Shown here: piece after piece, positions 17,947-28,700 of the stretch | Layout of the letters: each line of letters opens with the position of its first letter | Numbering within the stretch: the stretch's first letter is position 1 | Assembly: GCF_036327775.1 (NCBI RefSeq) | Contig: NZ_CP109598.1 | Location: 7,203,619 to 7,267,618 of the forward strand | Direction: 5' to 3' | Length of the DNA stretch: 64,000 bases | DNA from: Streptomyces sp. NBC_01498 | GTDB taxonomy: Bacteria; Actinomycetota; Actinomycetes; Streptomycetales; Streptomycetaceae | Notes under the pieces: generated by a model | What the model saw: only the letters and a program-made list of their open reading frames with translations | What the model was told of the DNA's origin: nothing | Databases searched by the model: none | Position numbers and translations under genes: made by a program

Positions 17947-19218
17947 CTTCAGCTTGTTGTTCAACCAGCTCCTCGGGTTTGGTAGCGGCGTTGTGGTCGA
18001 TCGGTCCCTGGCGTACCTCGCACGACCGAGCAGCCGCAGGCTCGACGATCTCTTCCGCTCGCCGGGACGCACCCCGCGACCGTGCTGCAAGCACTCGGTG
18101 GCGGCGGAGGCCACGCGGACGGCGGGCTGTCGTCCGGCGTGATGTGGATCATCGTGGTGATCGCCGTGCTCATGGCCGTGGCGCTGTCCGGACCTTCAGG
18201 CGGCGGTATCCCGGGGCCGGTGCGGCGGCGGCTTCGCCGCCCGGGGTGTGAGCGGACCGCGCCGCGCGGTGCGGTGGCACCGCGCGGCGGCCGGCGTCAC
18301 ATGGCGGTGGGCAGGGCCGTGGCGAGGCAGCTGGGCGTTGCCCGCGACGCCGCCGGGGCCGGTGAGCCACCGCAGCACGATCGCCAGCACTTGCGGATCG
18401 TCGAACAGCAGGGTCCTCGCGTGTTTCGGAACGACGAGCATCTCCAGTGCGGTGGACATCACTTCTGTGGGGCTGTCGCCGCCGTACACCCCGGGCGGCG
18501 TAGCTGCCGCAGTCGTCTCCGCGGGCGGGATAGGCCGGCACCACGGACCGGTACGCGCATTCCTTCGCGAGCGTGATGTCCGTGGTCCCCGGGTGCAGCG
18601 GCAGCAGGGTGTCGCCCCCGCCCGCCACGGCATGCCGGCCCTTCAACAGCCGCATGAGGTCGAGCCAGCAGCCGAGGGGCAGCACGTTCTCCGATCGCGC
18701 CGTACGCCGGCCGGGCTGCCGTTACCGATGTCGGCGAACGGCCGGTACCCGCCGTCTCACTGTGGTTGCGGCAGGACGCCACCACGGTCCCGGACCGTTC
18801 GTCCTGCCAGACCTACTTGCCAGACCTACGGCCGCGGCGAGGCCGACCATCAGAAGATGCCCGGCCGACCGTCCTCGATCGTGGCCGCGCCGGAGGCCGG
18901 CCGCACCTCCCGGGCGGCCTGCCGGTACAGCTCCCCGGTCGGCTCACCCGCGAACGGCCCGGCGCGGGGTCAGGAACCTCCGGACGAGAGTGGGTTCTCC
19001 GGCCGGTGTGCCAAAGCCCACCGGCCGCCCCCGGCCGCCCGCCCGGCTCGAAGAAACGCCGATCGCCACCCGTCATCACGTGGGCGGATTCCTCGCGACC
19101 GGCGAGGCTTCGCCCCCTGTCGCGCCTCGTGGCCGGTGTCGCCCCTCGTCGCGCCGGGACATGCCGCGAAGTCCCCTCGACGATGTCGGCGGCCGGCCAT
19201 CAACGTTGAACGGCAGGC
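17947..19218. other. Degraded region without an intact gene
   Basis: About 1.27 kb holding no intact gene. A minus-strand frame around 18380-18500 reads PTEVMSTALEMLVVPKHART then LLFDDPQVLAIVLRWLTG, which looks like the end of a decayed protein, perhaps an alpha/beta hydrolase. A second minus-strand patch near 18540-18620 (TDITLAKECAYRSVVPAYPA) lies in another frame. Both imply a frameshifted pseudogene. A short hydrophobic plus-strand patch (VMWIIVVIAVLMAVAL, near 18140) has no convincing start. The rest reads as non-coding. Confidence 0.4.
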
Positions 19219-19797
19219 TCAGGCGTGCAGCGTGGGGCGGTAGACGAGCTCCTGGATGTGGCCGTCGAGCGTCCGGTGCCCGATCAGCTCCAGGTCGAAG
19301 TCGGCCGCACCCCGGAAGATCGAATCGAGCCCGCTCCGACCGGTGATCACGGGGAAGAGCGTCACCTGGACGCGGTCGACCAGCCCGGCGGCCATCAGCG
19401 CGCGGTTCATCGACAGACTGCCGTGCGAGCGCAACGGAACCTCCGACTCCTCCTTGAGCCGCCTGACAGCATCCACGGCATCCCCGTCCGCAAGGGTCGC
19501 GTCCGGCCAGTCGAGCGTCCCCTTCAAGGTGGTCGACACCACCGTCGCCGGCAGGCTCCTCATACGGGTGACCCAGGGGTCGCGTACATCGGATTCTTCG
19601 GTGCTGTCGGCCAGCATCCGCGCGAACGCCCGGTACGTGTTGGCCCCGAAGACCATCCGCTGCTCCTCGCCGTACTGGGCGAGACGGTGGTCGAGGAGCT
19701 CGGGACCTTGCTTGCCCCAGTAGCCGGTCCAGTCGCCGCCGGCGGCACCGAAGCCGTCGAGGCTTGAGAACACATCGAATGTGTACCTGGCAGACAT
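19219..19797 (-). CDS. RibD/dihydrofolate-reductase-like family protein
   Basis: A 192-residue protein beginning MSARYTFDVFSSLDGFGAAG, the N-terminal strand and SLDG motif of the RibD C-terminal/DHFR-like superfamily. It continues with MVFGANTYRAFARML and closes with VTLFPVITGRSGLDSIFRGA. Such proteins bind NADPH and are probable reductases; few have known substrates. I chose ATG 19797, after an AGGAGCATC site, over an upstream Met whose extension is Ser/Glu-rich. The gene stands alone. Confidence 0.85.
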   Translation of the reverse strand: MSARYTFDVFSSLDGFGAAGGDWTGYWGKQGPELLDHRLAQYGEEQRMVFGANTYRAFARMLADSTEESDVRDPWVTRMRSLPATVVSTTLKGTLDWPDATLADGDAVDAVRRLKEESEVPLRSHGSLSMNRALMAAGLVDRVQVTLFPVITGRSGLDSIFRGAADFDLELIGHRTLDGHIQELVYRPTLHA

Positions 19798-20080
19798 GAT
19801 GCTCCTGGACTCCGATTCCGACCCCGACGCGGATGACGACGAGATGCCGCTCAAGGCGGAAGCGACCCTGCGGGCCCTGCCGCGGGCGAGGGTCCCGGAA
19901 CCGTAGCCGCCGCGGGCCCGATCGTCGGCCTCCCACGCGGTCGGCAGCGGCGGCGATCACGGTCGCCCCGGCGCGACCCGTTGCCACCGTCCCCGACAAC
20001 GGGCCGACCCCGCCACCCCGGTGCCCCGCGCGACCGGGCCGCCCCGCCGACGACAACCGGGGCACGGTACCGGCACGGCC

Positions 20081-20260
20081 CTACCGCAGCTGGGGCAGGG
20101 AAAGGTTGTTGATCAGGGGGCCCTCGATCGTGAGCGCTTCCGTGATCAGGGACTCGGCGGGAGCCAGGGGGGAGGGGTTGGCCGCTGCCTGGGCCGGGAC
20201 GGTGTACACAGCCGCCAGAGCGACCGTTGCGCATACGAGGGCGGCGAAGCGATGACGCAT
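20081..20260 (-). CDS. Small secreted peptide (59 residues)
   Basis: Reading the minus strand from the ATG at 20260 gives MRHRFAALVCATVALAAVYT, a positively charged start and hydrophobic core, then a VPAQA-type signal peptidase site near residue 25. The mature peptide is about 34 residues, ending LSLPQLR before TAG at 20081. An AAAGGAG ribosome site lies 6 bases before the ATG. I do not recognise the family. The mature part is acidic and amphipathic (AESLITEALTIEGPLINN). The strong ribosome site and signal sequence argue that it is real. Confidence 0.6.
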   Translation of the reverse strand: MRHRFAALVCATVALAAVYTVPAQAAANPSPLAPAESLITEALTIEGPLINNLSLPQLR

Positions 20261-20554
20261 CGCTGGCTCCTTTCGAGGGGGCGAAGTGGATCACGGTGAT
20301 CAACGCCGCATCCGCCCATCGGTCACTGCTCACCGGCCACTGTCCACCTGGACCACACCGATGCCGACCCCGATGCCGAGCCCGCCCGAGCCCCGCACCC
20401 TCCCGGGCGGGCACGAGCGGAGCCAGGAGCACCTGCCCTCCTGCCCGGTGGAGCCGACTCCGTATGGGGACGATTCGAGACGGTTCGGTCCCGGCATGCC
20501 GTGGAATCGGTAGGGTACGGAGCCGTCACCGCAGGTGTCGCGAAGGGGGAAAGC

Positions 20555-20959
20555 ATGGCGTACCTGGTCGAGTTGCCCGTGTCCGGGGCGAGCGGCGCGA
20601 GAACGGGAGGCGAGGGGACGGAGTCCGCCCCGTCGGACGCCACCGGCATCGTCAAGGTCCAGATCGACGAGGTCGAGGACGGGCTGGTACAGGTCGCGCG
20701 TCCCGGGCAGGTCGTGGCGCGGGCGACCCGGTCGCTGAACGACATGCTGGCCGGAATCCGGCCGGTCGCCGAGGACTTCGTCGACGGATTCCGCGACATG
20801 GCTCGGCAACCCGACGAGATCGGCATCGAGTTCGGCCTGTCCCTGTCGGCCGAGGCGGACGTGGTGATCTCCCGGACCACCGGACAGGCCAACTTCAAGG
20901 TCACCCTGACCTGGCGCAATCCCTCGTCCGGCGAACCGGCGGCGGACGCGACGGGATGA
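20555..20959 (+). CDS. Trypsin-co-occurring domain protein (Trypco1 / CU044_2847 type), copy 1
   Basis: A 134-residue small protein. VKVQIDEVEDGLVQVARPGQ, ATRSLNDMLAGIRPVAEDFV, PDEIGIEFGLSLSAEADVVI and NFKVTLTW form the strand-helix-strand pattern of the family, which is found beside trypsin-like and STAND proteins in actinobacteria. In its known contexts the domain is thought to act as an adaptor in protease-dependent signalling or conflict systems. Its TGA overlaps the ATG of the trypsin-STAND gene (ATGA), so the two are coupled. The start at 20555 follows GAAGGGGGA. Confidence 0.82.
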   Translation: MAYLVELPVSGASGARTGGEGTESAPSDATGIVKVQIDEVEDGLVQVARPGQVVARATRSLNDMLAGIRPVAEDFVDGFRDMARQPDEIGIEFGLSLSAEADVVISRTTGQANFKVTLTWRNPSSGEPAADATG

Positions 20960-23900
20960 CGGAGCCCGCGTTACCGCCCGAGCGTCCGGTGGCCCACGGC
21001 CCGCAGTCGCTCGACACGGCCGTCCTGCGGGTCCGGGACAGCCGAGGGCAGCCCGTCGGCGTCGCCTTCCTGGTCTCCGACACGCTCGCCCTGACCTGCG
21101 CGCACGTGGTCCACGCGGCCCTGGGTACGACAGGACAGGCGGCGCCTCCCGCGTCCGCCCGCATCCAGGTCGACCTCCCCCTCGTACCCGCCCGGCCGCG
21201 CGACGGCGCCGCACCCGCGACCATGGCCAGGGTCGACCACTGGGTACCGCCCCGGGCACCCGACGGGCCCTCGACGCCACCCGCGCCCGCCGATGTCGCC
21301 GTACTTCACCTGGAGACACGGCTTCCGGGAGCGGCACCGGTGCGCCTGGTCGACGCGGACGAGCTGTGGGGGCACCGCGTACGGGCGTTCGGGTTGCCGG
21401 CCGGTCGTCCGGGTGGGGTGTGGCACGCGGGGATCCTGCGGGGTCGGCAGGCCGACGGCTGGGTACAGGCCGATCTCGTCGGCGAGGGCTACCCGGTGTC
21501 GCGGGGCTTCAGCGGCGGCCCCGTGTGGGACGAGCGGCTGTCGGGCGTGGTGGGCATGGTCACGGTGGCCGAGTCCGGGCAGCCGCCCGTCAGTTACCTC
21601 ATCCCCACCGGCGGGCTCCTCACCGCCCGGCCCGAACTGCGCACGATCACCCTGCCCCCGTCGCCGTTCCGGGCCCTCTCCGCGTTCCAGGAAACGGACG
21701 CCGCCCTCTTCCACGGCAGGCGGGCCGAAACCGACGAAGTGGCGCGGGCACTCTCCGCCGCGCCCCGGGTCACCCTCGTGGGCCCCTCGGGATCCGGCAA
21801 GTCGTCGCTGGCCCTGGCCGGTGTGGCACCCCGGCTCCGCGCGGAAGGCGCCCAGGTGCTGGTGGTACGGCCGACGCCCGGCACCCGTCCGCTCACCGCC
21901 TTCGCGGCGGCGGCGCTGCCGCTCCTGGAACCCGAACTGCCCGAGACGGAGCGCCCCGAGCGGATCACGGAACTCCTCGACGTGCTGCGCCGCCACGGTC
22001 CCGCGGACGTCGTGGCCCGGCTGCTCCACCTGCGGCGCGGCAGCCGAATCCTCGTCGTGGTCGACCAGTTCGAGGAGGTCCTCGGGCTGGAACCGGCCGC
22101 CGTCGACGAACTGGCCGACCTGCTCACGGGCGACACCCTGCCCGACACCGTCCGCGTACTGATCACGCTGCGCGCGGACTTCCTGGAGCCGGTCCTCGCC
22201 CATCCCCGGCTCGGCCCCGAGATCGCCGGACACCTGCACGCACTCGCCCCGCCGGCCCCGGAACGCCTGCGCGAGATCGTGACCGCACCCGTCGAGGCCG
22301 TTCCCGGCGTGTCCTACGAACCCCATCTCGCCGAGCGCATCCTCGCCGACACCGGCCCGGGACCGAGCGCCCTGCCGCTCCTCGCCCTCACCCTCGACCT
22401 GCTGTGGCGGCGACAGCGCGGCGGGCTCCTGACACACCGGGCGTACGAGGAACTCGGCGGTGTCACCGGCGCGTTGGGCGAACACGCCGACCAGGTCTGG
22501 GACGCGTGCGTGCCACCCGGGGACGAGGAGGCGGCCCGGCGGCTGTTCACCCGGCTCGTCCGGGTCCCGGCCGGCATGCCCGCACCCGTGCGGCGGGTCG
22601 TACCGCGTACCGAACTGCGCCCCGAGGAATGGCGGATCGCACAACGCCTCGCCGGAACACGGCTGTTGACGACCGGCCGCGACGCCGAGGGCACCGAGAC
22701 CGTGGAACTCGCGCACGAGGCACTGATCAGCGACTGGGAGCAACTCGCCGACTGGACCACCGCGGACCGTGCCTTCCTGGAATGGCGGGCCGCTCTGCAA
22801 CAGGACAAGGACCGCTGGGAGCACGCCGAACGCCCCTCGCAGCTGCTCCCGACACCCCTCCAGGCCGCCCGCTCCGAACAGTGGCTCGGCGAACGCGGCG
22901 ACGAACTGACCGACGCCGAACGGCACTACCTGAACGCCGGCCGTGCCCACCGCCGCACGAAGTCCCGCCGCCGCCGGACCGCGCTCTCGGCCGTCGTTCT
23001 CGTCGTGTCCCTGGCCCTGGTCGCACTGTCACTGCTCGGCGCCGCACGGCAGGAGAGCCGGGAACGCGCGGCCGAAGCCGCCTCCCGCGCCCTCGCGGTG
23101 GCCGCGGAGGACGACGCGCGCACCGAACCCGCCCTCGGCGTGCTGAAGGCGATCGCCGCCCACCGCACGGCGCCGACACAGGAGGCCCGCAACGTACTCC
23201 TGCGGCAGTACCTGCGCCATCAGAACTACGACCGGATGCTGTCCGGCGTACTGGGCACGGTCAGGGACTTCGCCGCCGGCGCGAACGGCGACGTCGTGCT
23301 GGCCACCTCGCAACTGGGCCGGGCCGTCCTCTACACCGGCGCCGCCTCCGGGCGGGTCCGCAGCGCCCAGGTCCCCTCGACCGGGCAGGTCGCGGACGTC
23401 GCGGTGTCCGCGGACGGCACACGCGGCGCGTACATCCAGACGGACGGCGAAGCCGTGTGGTTCGACGTGGACACCGATGCCGCCGGACTCCTCGGCCCGG
23501 TGCGCCGACTGCCCGACGCGCCGGGCCGCGGCGTCAGCCGGGATCCCCTGGTGCGCCCCGCGATCTCGGCGGACGGCCGCATGCTCGCCGCCCGCGTCCG
23601 GGGCCGCCTCGTGTGGTGGAACCTCGACCGCGCCACCCTCGCCGGTGCCGTGCCGGCACCGTCCGCCATGAACACCGCCCTGTGGTTCGGCCCGGACGGC
23701 CGTACCCTGCTGACGAACGTCTACACGGCATCGGGCGCGCAGGCCCTGAAGTCCGTGGACATGCGCACCGGCCGCGCCACGCGAGTCCTGCCCGGGTCCC
23801 AGGAGATCCTCCTGTCCGGGGACCGCCGCACCGCGGTCGTCTGCCGCGAGGAGGGCGAGCAGTCCGTCGTCAGCCGCCACCGGACCTCCGACGGCGCCGC

Positions 23901-25284
23901 CGTCGGCCGCCCCTACCGGGAGCAAGAAGACGAGTACCGCACGGACCTGTGCACCGTGGTGGCCGTCGACACGACCGGGCGGCGCGTCGCACTGCGCTGG
24001 GGCTCCGAGGTGCGCGTCGTGGACCTGGACAGGGGCGAGGCGATCTCCGGCGTCCCCCTGCCGGAACTCGCCGACCTGCGATTCACACCCGCCCCCTTCC
24101 TCTCCGAGTCGCGCGGCAGGCTCTTCTACACCGGCCGCCAGGGGTCGATGATCACCCGCGTGCGCCTGACTCCCCGCGAGCGGCAGCCGAAGGCCGCCCA
24201 GCGCCGGCTCTCCGCCGACGGCACGCGCACGATCACCGTCCTCCAGGACGGCTCCCGCACGGAACTGCGCCCGGCCGACCCGAAACGAAGCGGGCGGATC
24301 CTCGCACGGGCGGCGCGCGCCAAGCCGTACTGGGTACCCGCCGAGACCGACCTGCCCGTCTTCGACGGCACCGGCGGACTCCTCGCCGACCGCGAGGCCC
24401 GCGACACGGTCGTCGTCCGCGACACGTCGACGCTGCGGAAGGTCGCCACCGTGACCACGGTCCAGCCGCCGAAGACCCGGCCCGGCACCCGCACGGTCCG
24501 GGACCCGGACATCAGCGGGGCGCTCACCTGGCACGACCAGGAGTACGAATTCCGCTACTACTTCGACCACACCGGCCACCTGCTGACCGTCTCCGGCACC
24601 GTCCTCCAGCAGTGGGACCCGCGCACGGGCCGGCAGACCGCCCGCTTCGACGCCGGCACGCTGCGCCCCGACGGCGCCCCGGACGCGCTCCTGACGATCG
24701 CCCCGTACCCGGACCGGAACAAGGTCTCCGTGATCGTGCGGGGCCGGCCCGGCATCCGTGTCGTCGACTTCACCGACGGACGCGTCACGGACGTCGTACG
24801 CACCGAGGGCGACATCCTCTCCGTCCAATTCGGCCCCGGCGCCCACTACTTCGCGCTCATGCGCCGCGATACGGGACTGGAGGTACGGCGCCGCGAAGAC
24901 CCCGCCCGCAGGGTGATCGGCCCGCTGAGCGGCGTCGGCGACAGCGATCTCACCCCGTACCGCGCCGTGTTCCTCGGCGACGACCGCTTCCTGATCGCCG
25001 ACGACAACGCCGTACGCGTCCACCGGTTGGGCCGGCGCGGCTACGACGACGTGTATCTGTTCGCCGATGCGACCGCCACGACGGGGGACCAGTCGTTCCT
25101 GGACGTGTCCGAGGACGGGAGGACCGTACTCCAGGGCACGCCGGAGGAGCCCGGCCGGGCCCTCGTCCTCGATCCGGAGCTGTGGAGACGGGAGTTGTGC
25201 CACGTCATCGGCGACCGCGCGTTCACGGCGGACGAACGCGACGACCTCCCCGCGGAGGCACGGACCCGGCAACTGTGCCCGTAG
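20956..25284 (+). CDS. Trypsin-like protease / STAND NTPase / beta-propeller protein, copy 1
   Basis: A 1442-residue multidomain protein. Residues ~15-225 are a trypsin-like protease with a full triad: His50 in ALTCAHVV, Asp113 in ADVAVLHLE, Ser186 in GFSGGPV. Residues ~240-660 are a STAND-type NTPase: Walker A GPSGSGKSS (Lys282), Walker B VVVDQFEE (Asp370), then LITLRADFLEPVL and LLALTLDLLWRR. One membrane segment lies near 676-698 after RRRR. Residues ~760-1442 are repeated beta strands, read as a degenerate propeller. I infer that the propeller senses something, the NTPase switches state and the protease is the effector. It is coupled to the Trypco1 gene upstream. Confidence 0.88.
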   Translation: MTEPALPPERPVAHGPQSLDTAVLRVRDSRGQPVGVAFLVSDTLALTCAHVVHAALGTTGQAAPPASARIQVDLPLVPARPRDGAAPATMARVDHWVPPRAPDGPSTPPAPADVAVLHLETRLPGAAPVRLVDADELWGHRVRAFGLPAGRPGGVWHAGILRGRQADGWVQADLVGEGYPVSRGFSGGPVWDERLSGVVGMVTVAESGQPPVSYLIPTGGLLTARPELRTITLPPSPFRALSAFQETDAALFHGRRAETDEVARALSAAPRVTLVGPSGSGKSSLALAGVAPRLRAEGAQVLVVRPTPGTRPLTAFAAAALPLLEPELPETERPERITELLDVLRRHGPADVVARLLHLRRGSRILVVVDQFEEVLGLEPAAVDELADLLTGDTLPDTVRVLITLRADFLEPVLAHPRLGPEIAGHLHALAPPAPERLREIVTAPVEAVPGVSYEPHLAERILADTGPGPSALPLLALTLDLLWRRQRGGLLTHRAYEELGGVTGALGEHADQVWDACVPPGDEEAARRLFTRLVRVPAGMPAPVRRVVPRTELRPEEWRIAQRLAGTRLLTTGRDAEGTETVELAHEALISDWEQLADWTTADRAFLEWRAALQQDKDRWEHAERPSQLLPTPLQAARSEQWLGERGDELTDAERHYLNAGRAHRRTKSRRRRTALSAVVLVVSLALVALSLLGAARQESRERAAEAASRALAVAAEDDARTEPALGVLKAIAAHRTAPTQEARNVLLRQYLRHQNYDRMLSGVLGTVRDFAAGANGDVVLATSQLGRAVLYTGAASGRVRSAQVPSTGQVADVAVSADGTRGAYIQTDGEAVWFDVDTDAAGLLGPVRRLPDAPGRGVSRDPLVRPAISADGRMLAARVRGRLVWWNLDRATLAGAVPAPSAMNTALWFGPDGRTLLTNVYTASGAQALKSVDMRTGRATRVLPGSQEILLSGDRRTAVVCREEGEQSVVSRHRTSDGAAVGRPYREQEDEYRTDLCTVVAVDTTGRRVALRWGSEVRVVDLDRGEAISGVPLPELADLRFTPAPFLSESRGRLFYTGRQGSMITRVRLTPRERQPKAAQRRLSADGTRTITVLQDGSRTELRPADPKRSGRILARAARAKPYWVPAETDLPVFDGTGGLLADREARDTVVVRDTSTLRKVATVTTVQPPKTRPGTRTVRDPDISGALTWHDQEYEFRYYFDHTGHLLTVSGTVLQQWDPRTGRQTARFDAGTLRPDGAPDALLTIAPYPDRNKVSVIVRGRPGIRVVDFTDGRVTDVVRTEGDILSVQFGPGAHYFALMRRDTGLEVRRREDPARRVIGPLSGVGDSDLTPYRAVFLGDDRFLIADDNAVRVHRLGRRGYDDVYLFADATATTGDQSFLDVSEDGRTVLQGTPEEPGRALVLDPELWRRELCHVIGDRAFTADERDDLPAEARTRQLCP

Positions 25285-25339
25285 CGAAGGATGTTGACCG
25301 GTACGGGCGGACCACGGAGTCCGGGCGAGGGGAGAACAC

Positions 25340-25729
25340 ATGACGTACCCGGTCGAACCGACCGCGCCCGTGGTCCGTGGCGTCGGCCACGCCGGGGATG
25401 CCGACGCTGCCGCGCCGCGCGGACGGCGGGACGAGACCCGGACGCGGACCGGGGAAGTGGTCGACAGACTGGTCGGGGCGGCGAGTCCGGGGCGGGTCGT
25501 GACGCGGGCGACCCGGACGCCGAACAACATGCCCGCCGGTATCCGGCACGTCCCGGAGGACTTCCTGACCGCCGTCCGCGACATGCCCGACGGCCCCGGC
25601 ACCATCGGCGTGGCGTTGGGCCGGACCCTTGTCGCCGACGCGGGCCCGGTGATCTCCCGTACGACCGGGCGGCCCGGCTGCACGGTGACCCCGACCTGGC
25701 GACGCCCGCCGGACCGGACGGCACGATGA
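25340..25729 (+). CDS. Trypsin-co-occurring domain protein, copy 2 (diverged)
   Basis: A 129-residue homologue of the protein at 20555. The matching core is SPGRVVTRATRTPNNMPAGI, VPEDFLTAVRDM, IGVALGRTLVADAGPVISRT and TVTPTWRR. The first strand (VKVQIDEVEDG in copy 1) is replaced by an Arg-rich segment, and several hydrophobic positions are lost, so it may be weakened or specialised. It has a GGGGAG ribosome site and a four-base ATGA overlap with the second trypsin-STAND gene, exactly as in copy 1. The shared layout shows that the whole two-gene cassette was duplicated. Confidence 0.7.
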   Translation: MTYPVEPTAPVVRGVGHAGDADAAAPRGRRDETRTRTGEVVDRLVGAASPGRVVTRATRTPNNMPAGIRHVPEDFLTAVRDMPDGPGTIGVALGRTLVADAGPVISRTTGRPGCTVTPTWRRPPDRTAR

Positions 25730-28700
25730 CGCCGGCCCGGGGACCGGAACAGCGACCGGCGGCAGGCGGCCCGAAGCCCCTGGACGGCGCGCTGCTGCGC
25801 ATCCTGGACACGTCCGGGCGACCCGTCGGCGTGGGCTTTCTGGTGTCCGACACACTTGCCCTGACCTGCGCGCACGTGGTCTCCGCGGCCCTCGGTACGC
25901 CGGCCGGCACACCACCGGAACCCGGCGCCCGCGTCTCGGCCGACCTGCCTCTCGTGCCCCACACGCCCCGTACGGACGCCGCCGTCGACGTGTGGGTGCC
26001 ACCGCGGGGGCCGGACGGTACGGCATCGGGCGCGGCGTCCGCAGTGACTTCCGGCACGGCGGATGTCGCCGTGCTGCGGTTCCCGGCTCCGTTGCCCGGC
26101 GCCGGTCCGGTGCGGCTGGTCGACGCGGACGGACCGATGGTCGTGGACAGGTCGACGGTCGCGGGCGGACCGTCCGCCGCGTCCGCCACCGACGCGACGG
26201 GCGCGCTGTGGGGGCACCGGGTGCGTGCGTTCGGGTTGCCGGCCGGTCGTCCGGGTGGGGTGTGGCACGCGGGGGTCCTGCGGGGTCGGCAGGCCGACGG
26301 CTGGGTACAGGCGGATCTCGTCGGTGAGGGCTACCCGGTGTCGCGGGGCTTCAGCGGCGGCCCCGTGTGGGACGAGCGGCTGTCCGGCGTGGTCGGCATG
26401 GTCACGGTGGCCGAATCCGGGCAGCCCCACGTCAGTTACCTGATCCCCACCCGCGCCCTCGTGGCCGCCCGACCCGAACTGCGCGCCCTCGTGGCACCCG
26501 CCTCGCCGTTCCGCGGACTCGCCGCCTACGAGGAGGCCGACGCGCACCTCTTCCACGGCAGGCGGCACGAGAGCGAGCGGATCGCCCGCACACTCGGCGA
26601 ACACCGGTGGGTCACCCTCGTGGGCCCCTCGGGCTCCGGCAAATCGTCACTGGCCCTGGCCGGCGTGGCCCCCCGACTGCGGGCACGCGGCGCCCGCGTC
26701 GTCGTCATGCGCCCCGCGTCCGGCAGCAGCCCCCTCGCGGCCCTCGCCTCCGCGCTGCTCCCGCACCTGGAACCCGACCTCCCCGAGACCCGACGGCTCG
26801 CCCGCCTCCCCGAACTCTCCGACGAGCTGCGCCGCCACGGCCTCACCGCCCCGGCCGACCGCCTGCTCCGGCTCCAGGGCGCCCGCCAACTCCTCCTGAT
26901 CGTTGACCAGTTGGAGGAACTGCTTCCGCAACACCCGGACGCCGTGCGCGACCTGGCCGACGTACTGTTCGCCCCCGACGCCCTGCCGTCCGCCGTTCGC
27001 GTCCTCACCACCCTGCGCGCCGACTTCCTCGAACCCGTCCTCGGCCACCCCCACCTCGGACCCGTCGCCGCCCGCCACCTGCACGCCCTCGCCCCCCTCG
27101 GCCGGGACGGCCTGCGCGACATCGTCACCACCCCCGTCGACACCCTCCCCGGCGTCTCCTACGAGCCCCACCTCGCCGAACGCATCCTCACCGACACCGG
27201 CACCGAACCCGGCGCCCTGCCCCTCCTCGCCCTCACCCTCGATCTCCTGTGGCAGCGGCAGACGGACGGAGTGCTCACCCACCACGCGTACGACGAACTC
27301 GGCGGCGTCACCGGCGCCCTCGGCAACCACGCCGACCGGGTGTGGGCCGCACACGTACCACCCGGCGACGAGGCGACCGCCCGCCTGCTGTTCACCCACC
27401 TCGTCCGGCTGCTCCTCGGCGCCGCCGCGGGCACCCGACGGCTCGCCCGGCGCGCCGACCTCGGCGAGGACCGGTGGCGCGTCGCCCAACACCTCGCCGC
27501 GCACACCCGGCTCCTCGTCACCGACCGCGGCGCCGACGGCACCGAGACCGTGGAACTCACCCACGAGGCGCTGATCGGCGCGTGGGACAGACTCGCCGCA
27601 TGGGTGGCCGAGGACCGGTCCTTCCTCGGCTGGCGGGAGACCGTACGACACGAGAAGGACCGCTGGCAGGAAGCGGACCGGGCCCCCGAACACCTGCCGA
27701 CCACCGCGACGGCGGCCGGCGCCGACCAGTGGCTCCCGGAACGCGCCGCCGTGCTGACCGCGGCCGAGCGGGACTACCTGACGGCCGGCCGCACCCACCG
27801 CCGCGCGAAGGTCCGCCGTCGCCGGGCCCTGTTCACCGTTCTGGTCACGGTCCTGACGTCCGCCCTGGTACTCGGCGGCCTCTCCCTCGCCGAACGCCAC
27901 AACAGCCGGGAACGCGCCGCCTTCGGCGCCTCCCGCGCCCTCGCCCAGGCCGCCCAGGAGGCGACCGGCACCGACCCCGCCCGCGCCGCACTGCTCTCCC
28001 TCGCCGCCTACCACAGATCACCCACACAGGAGGCCGAGAACGAACTGCTGCGCCAGTACCTCCAGTACACGGACTACGACCGGGTGCTCTCCGGCGAACT
28101 CGGCGACACCGCCTTCGACCGGAGCCACGACGGCGACGTGGTCCTCGCGACGTCCAAGCGCTCCGGGGTCACCCTGTTCGTGGCCGCCCTGACCGGACCG
28201 GTACGCACCGTGCGCGTGCCGTCCACCGACAAGGTCCAGTACGTGATGGTGTCCGCCGACGGGTCACGCGCCGCCTACGTGCAACACGACGGCAGGGCCG
28301 TGTGGTTCGCCGTACGCCCCGACGCGAAACACCCCGCCGGGCCCCTGCACCGGCTCCCCGACGCCCCCGGCATCGGCACCAACTGGAGCGACACCGTCAC
28401 CCCCGCGATGTCCCTCGACGGCACGATGATCGTCGCGCACGTCCGCGAACGCATCGTCCGGTGGAACCTGGACAGCGGCCCGCACGGCGCCCTCGCGGGA
28501 AATCTCCCCGCGCCGAAGGGCCTGGAGTTCCGCATGTGGCCGGCCCCCGACAACCGGACGCTGCTGGTCCCCGTCTACAAGCGGTTCCGCGCCTTCGGGG
28601 AGGGCGAGAAGGGCAGCCTCCTCGCACTCGACCTCGTGACGGGCAGGAGCCGGCTCGTACTGCGCGCCGACGCCGACCAGATCCGCGTCTCCGGCGACCG

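Noticed and set aside
20286..20513. Plus-strand frame before the Trypco1 gene
   Set aside because: Pro/Ser-rich without a start site; more likely promoter DNA.
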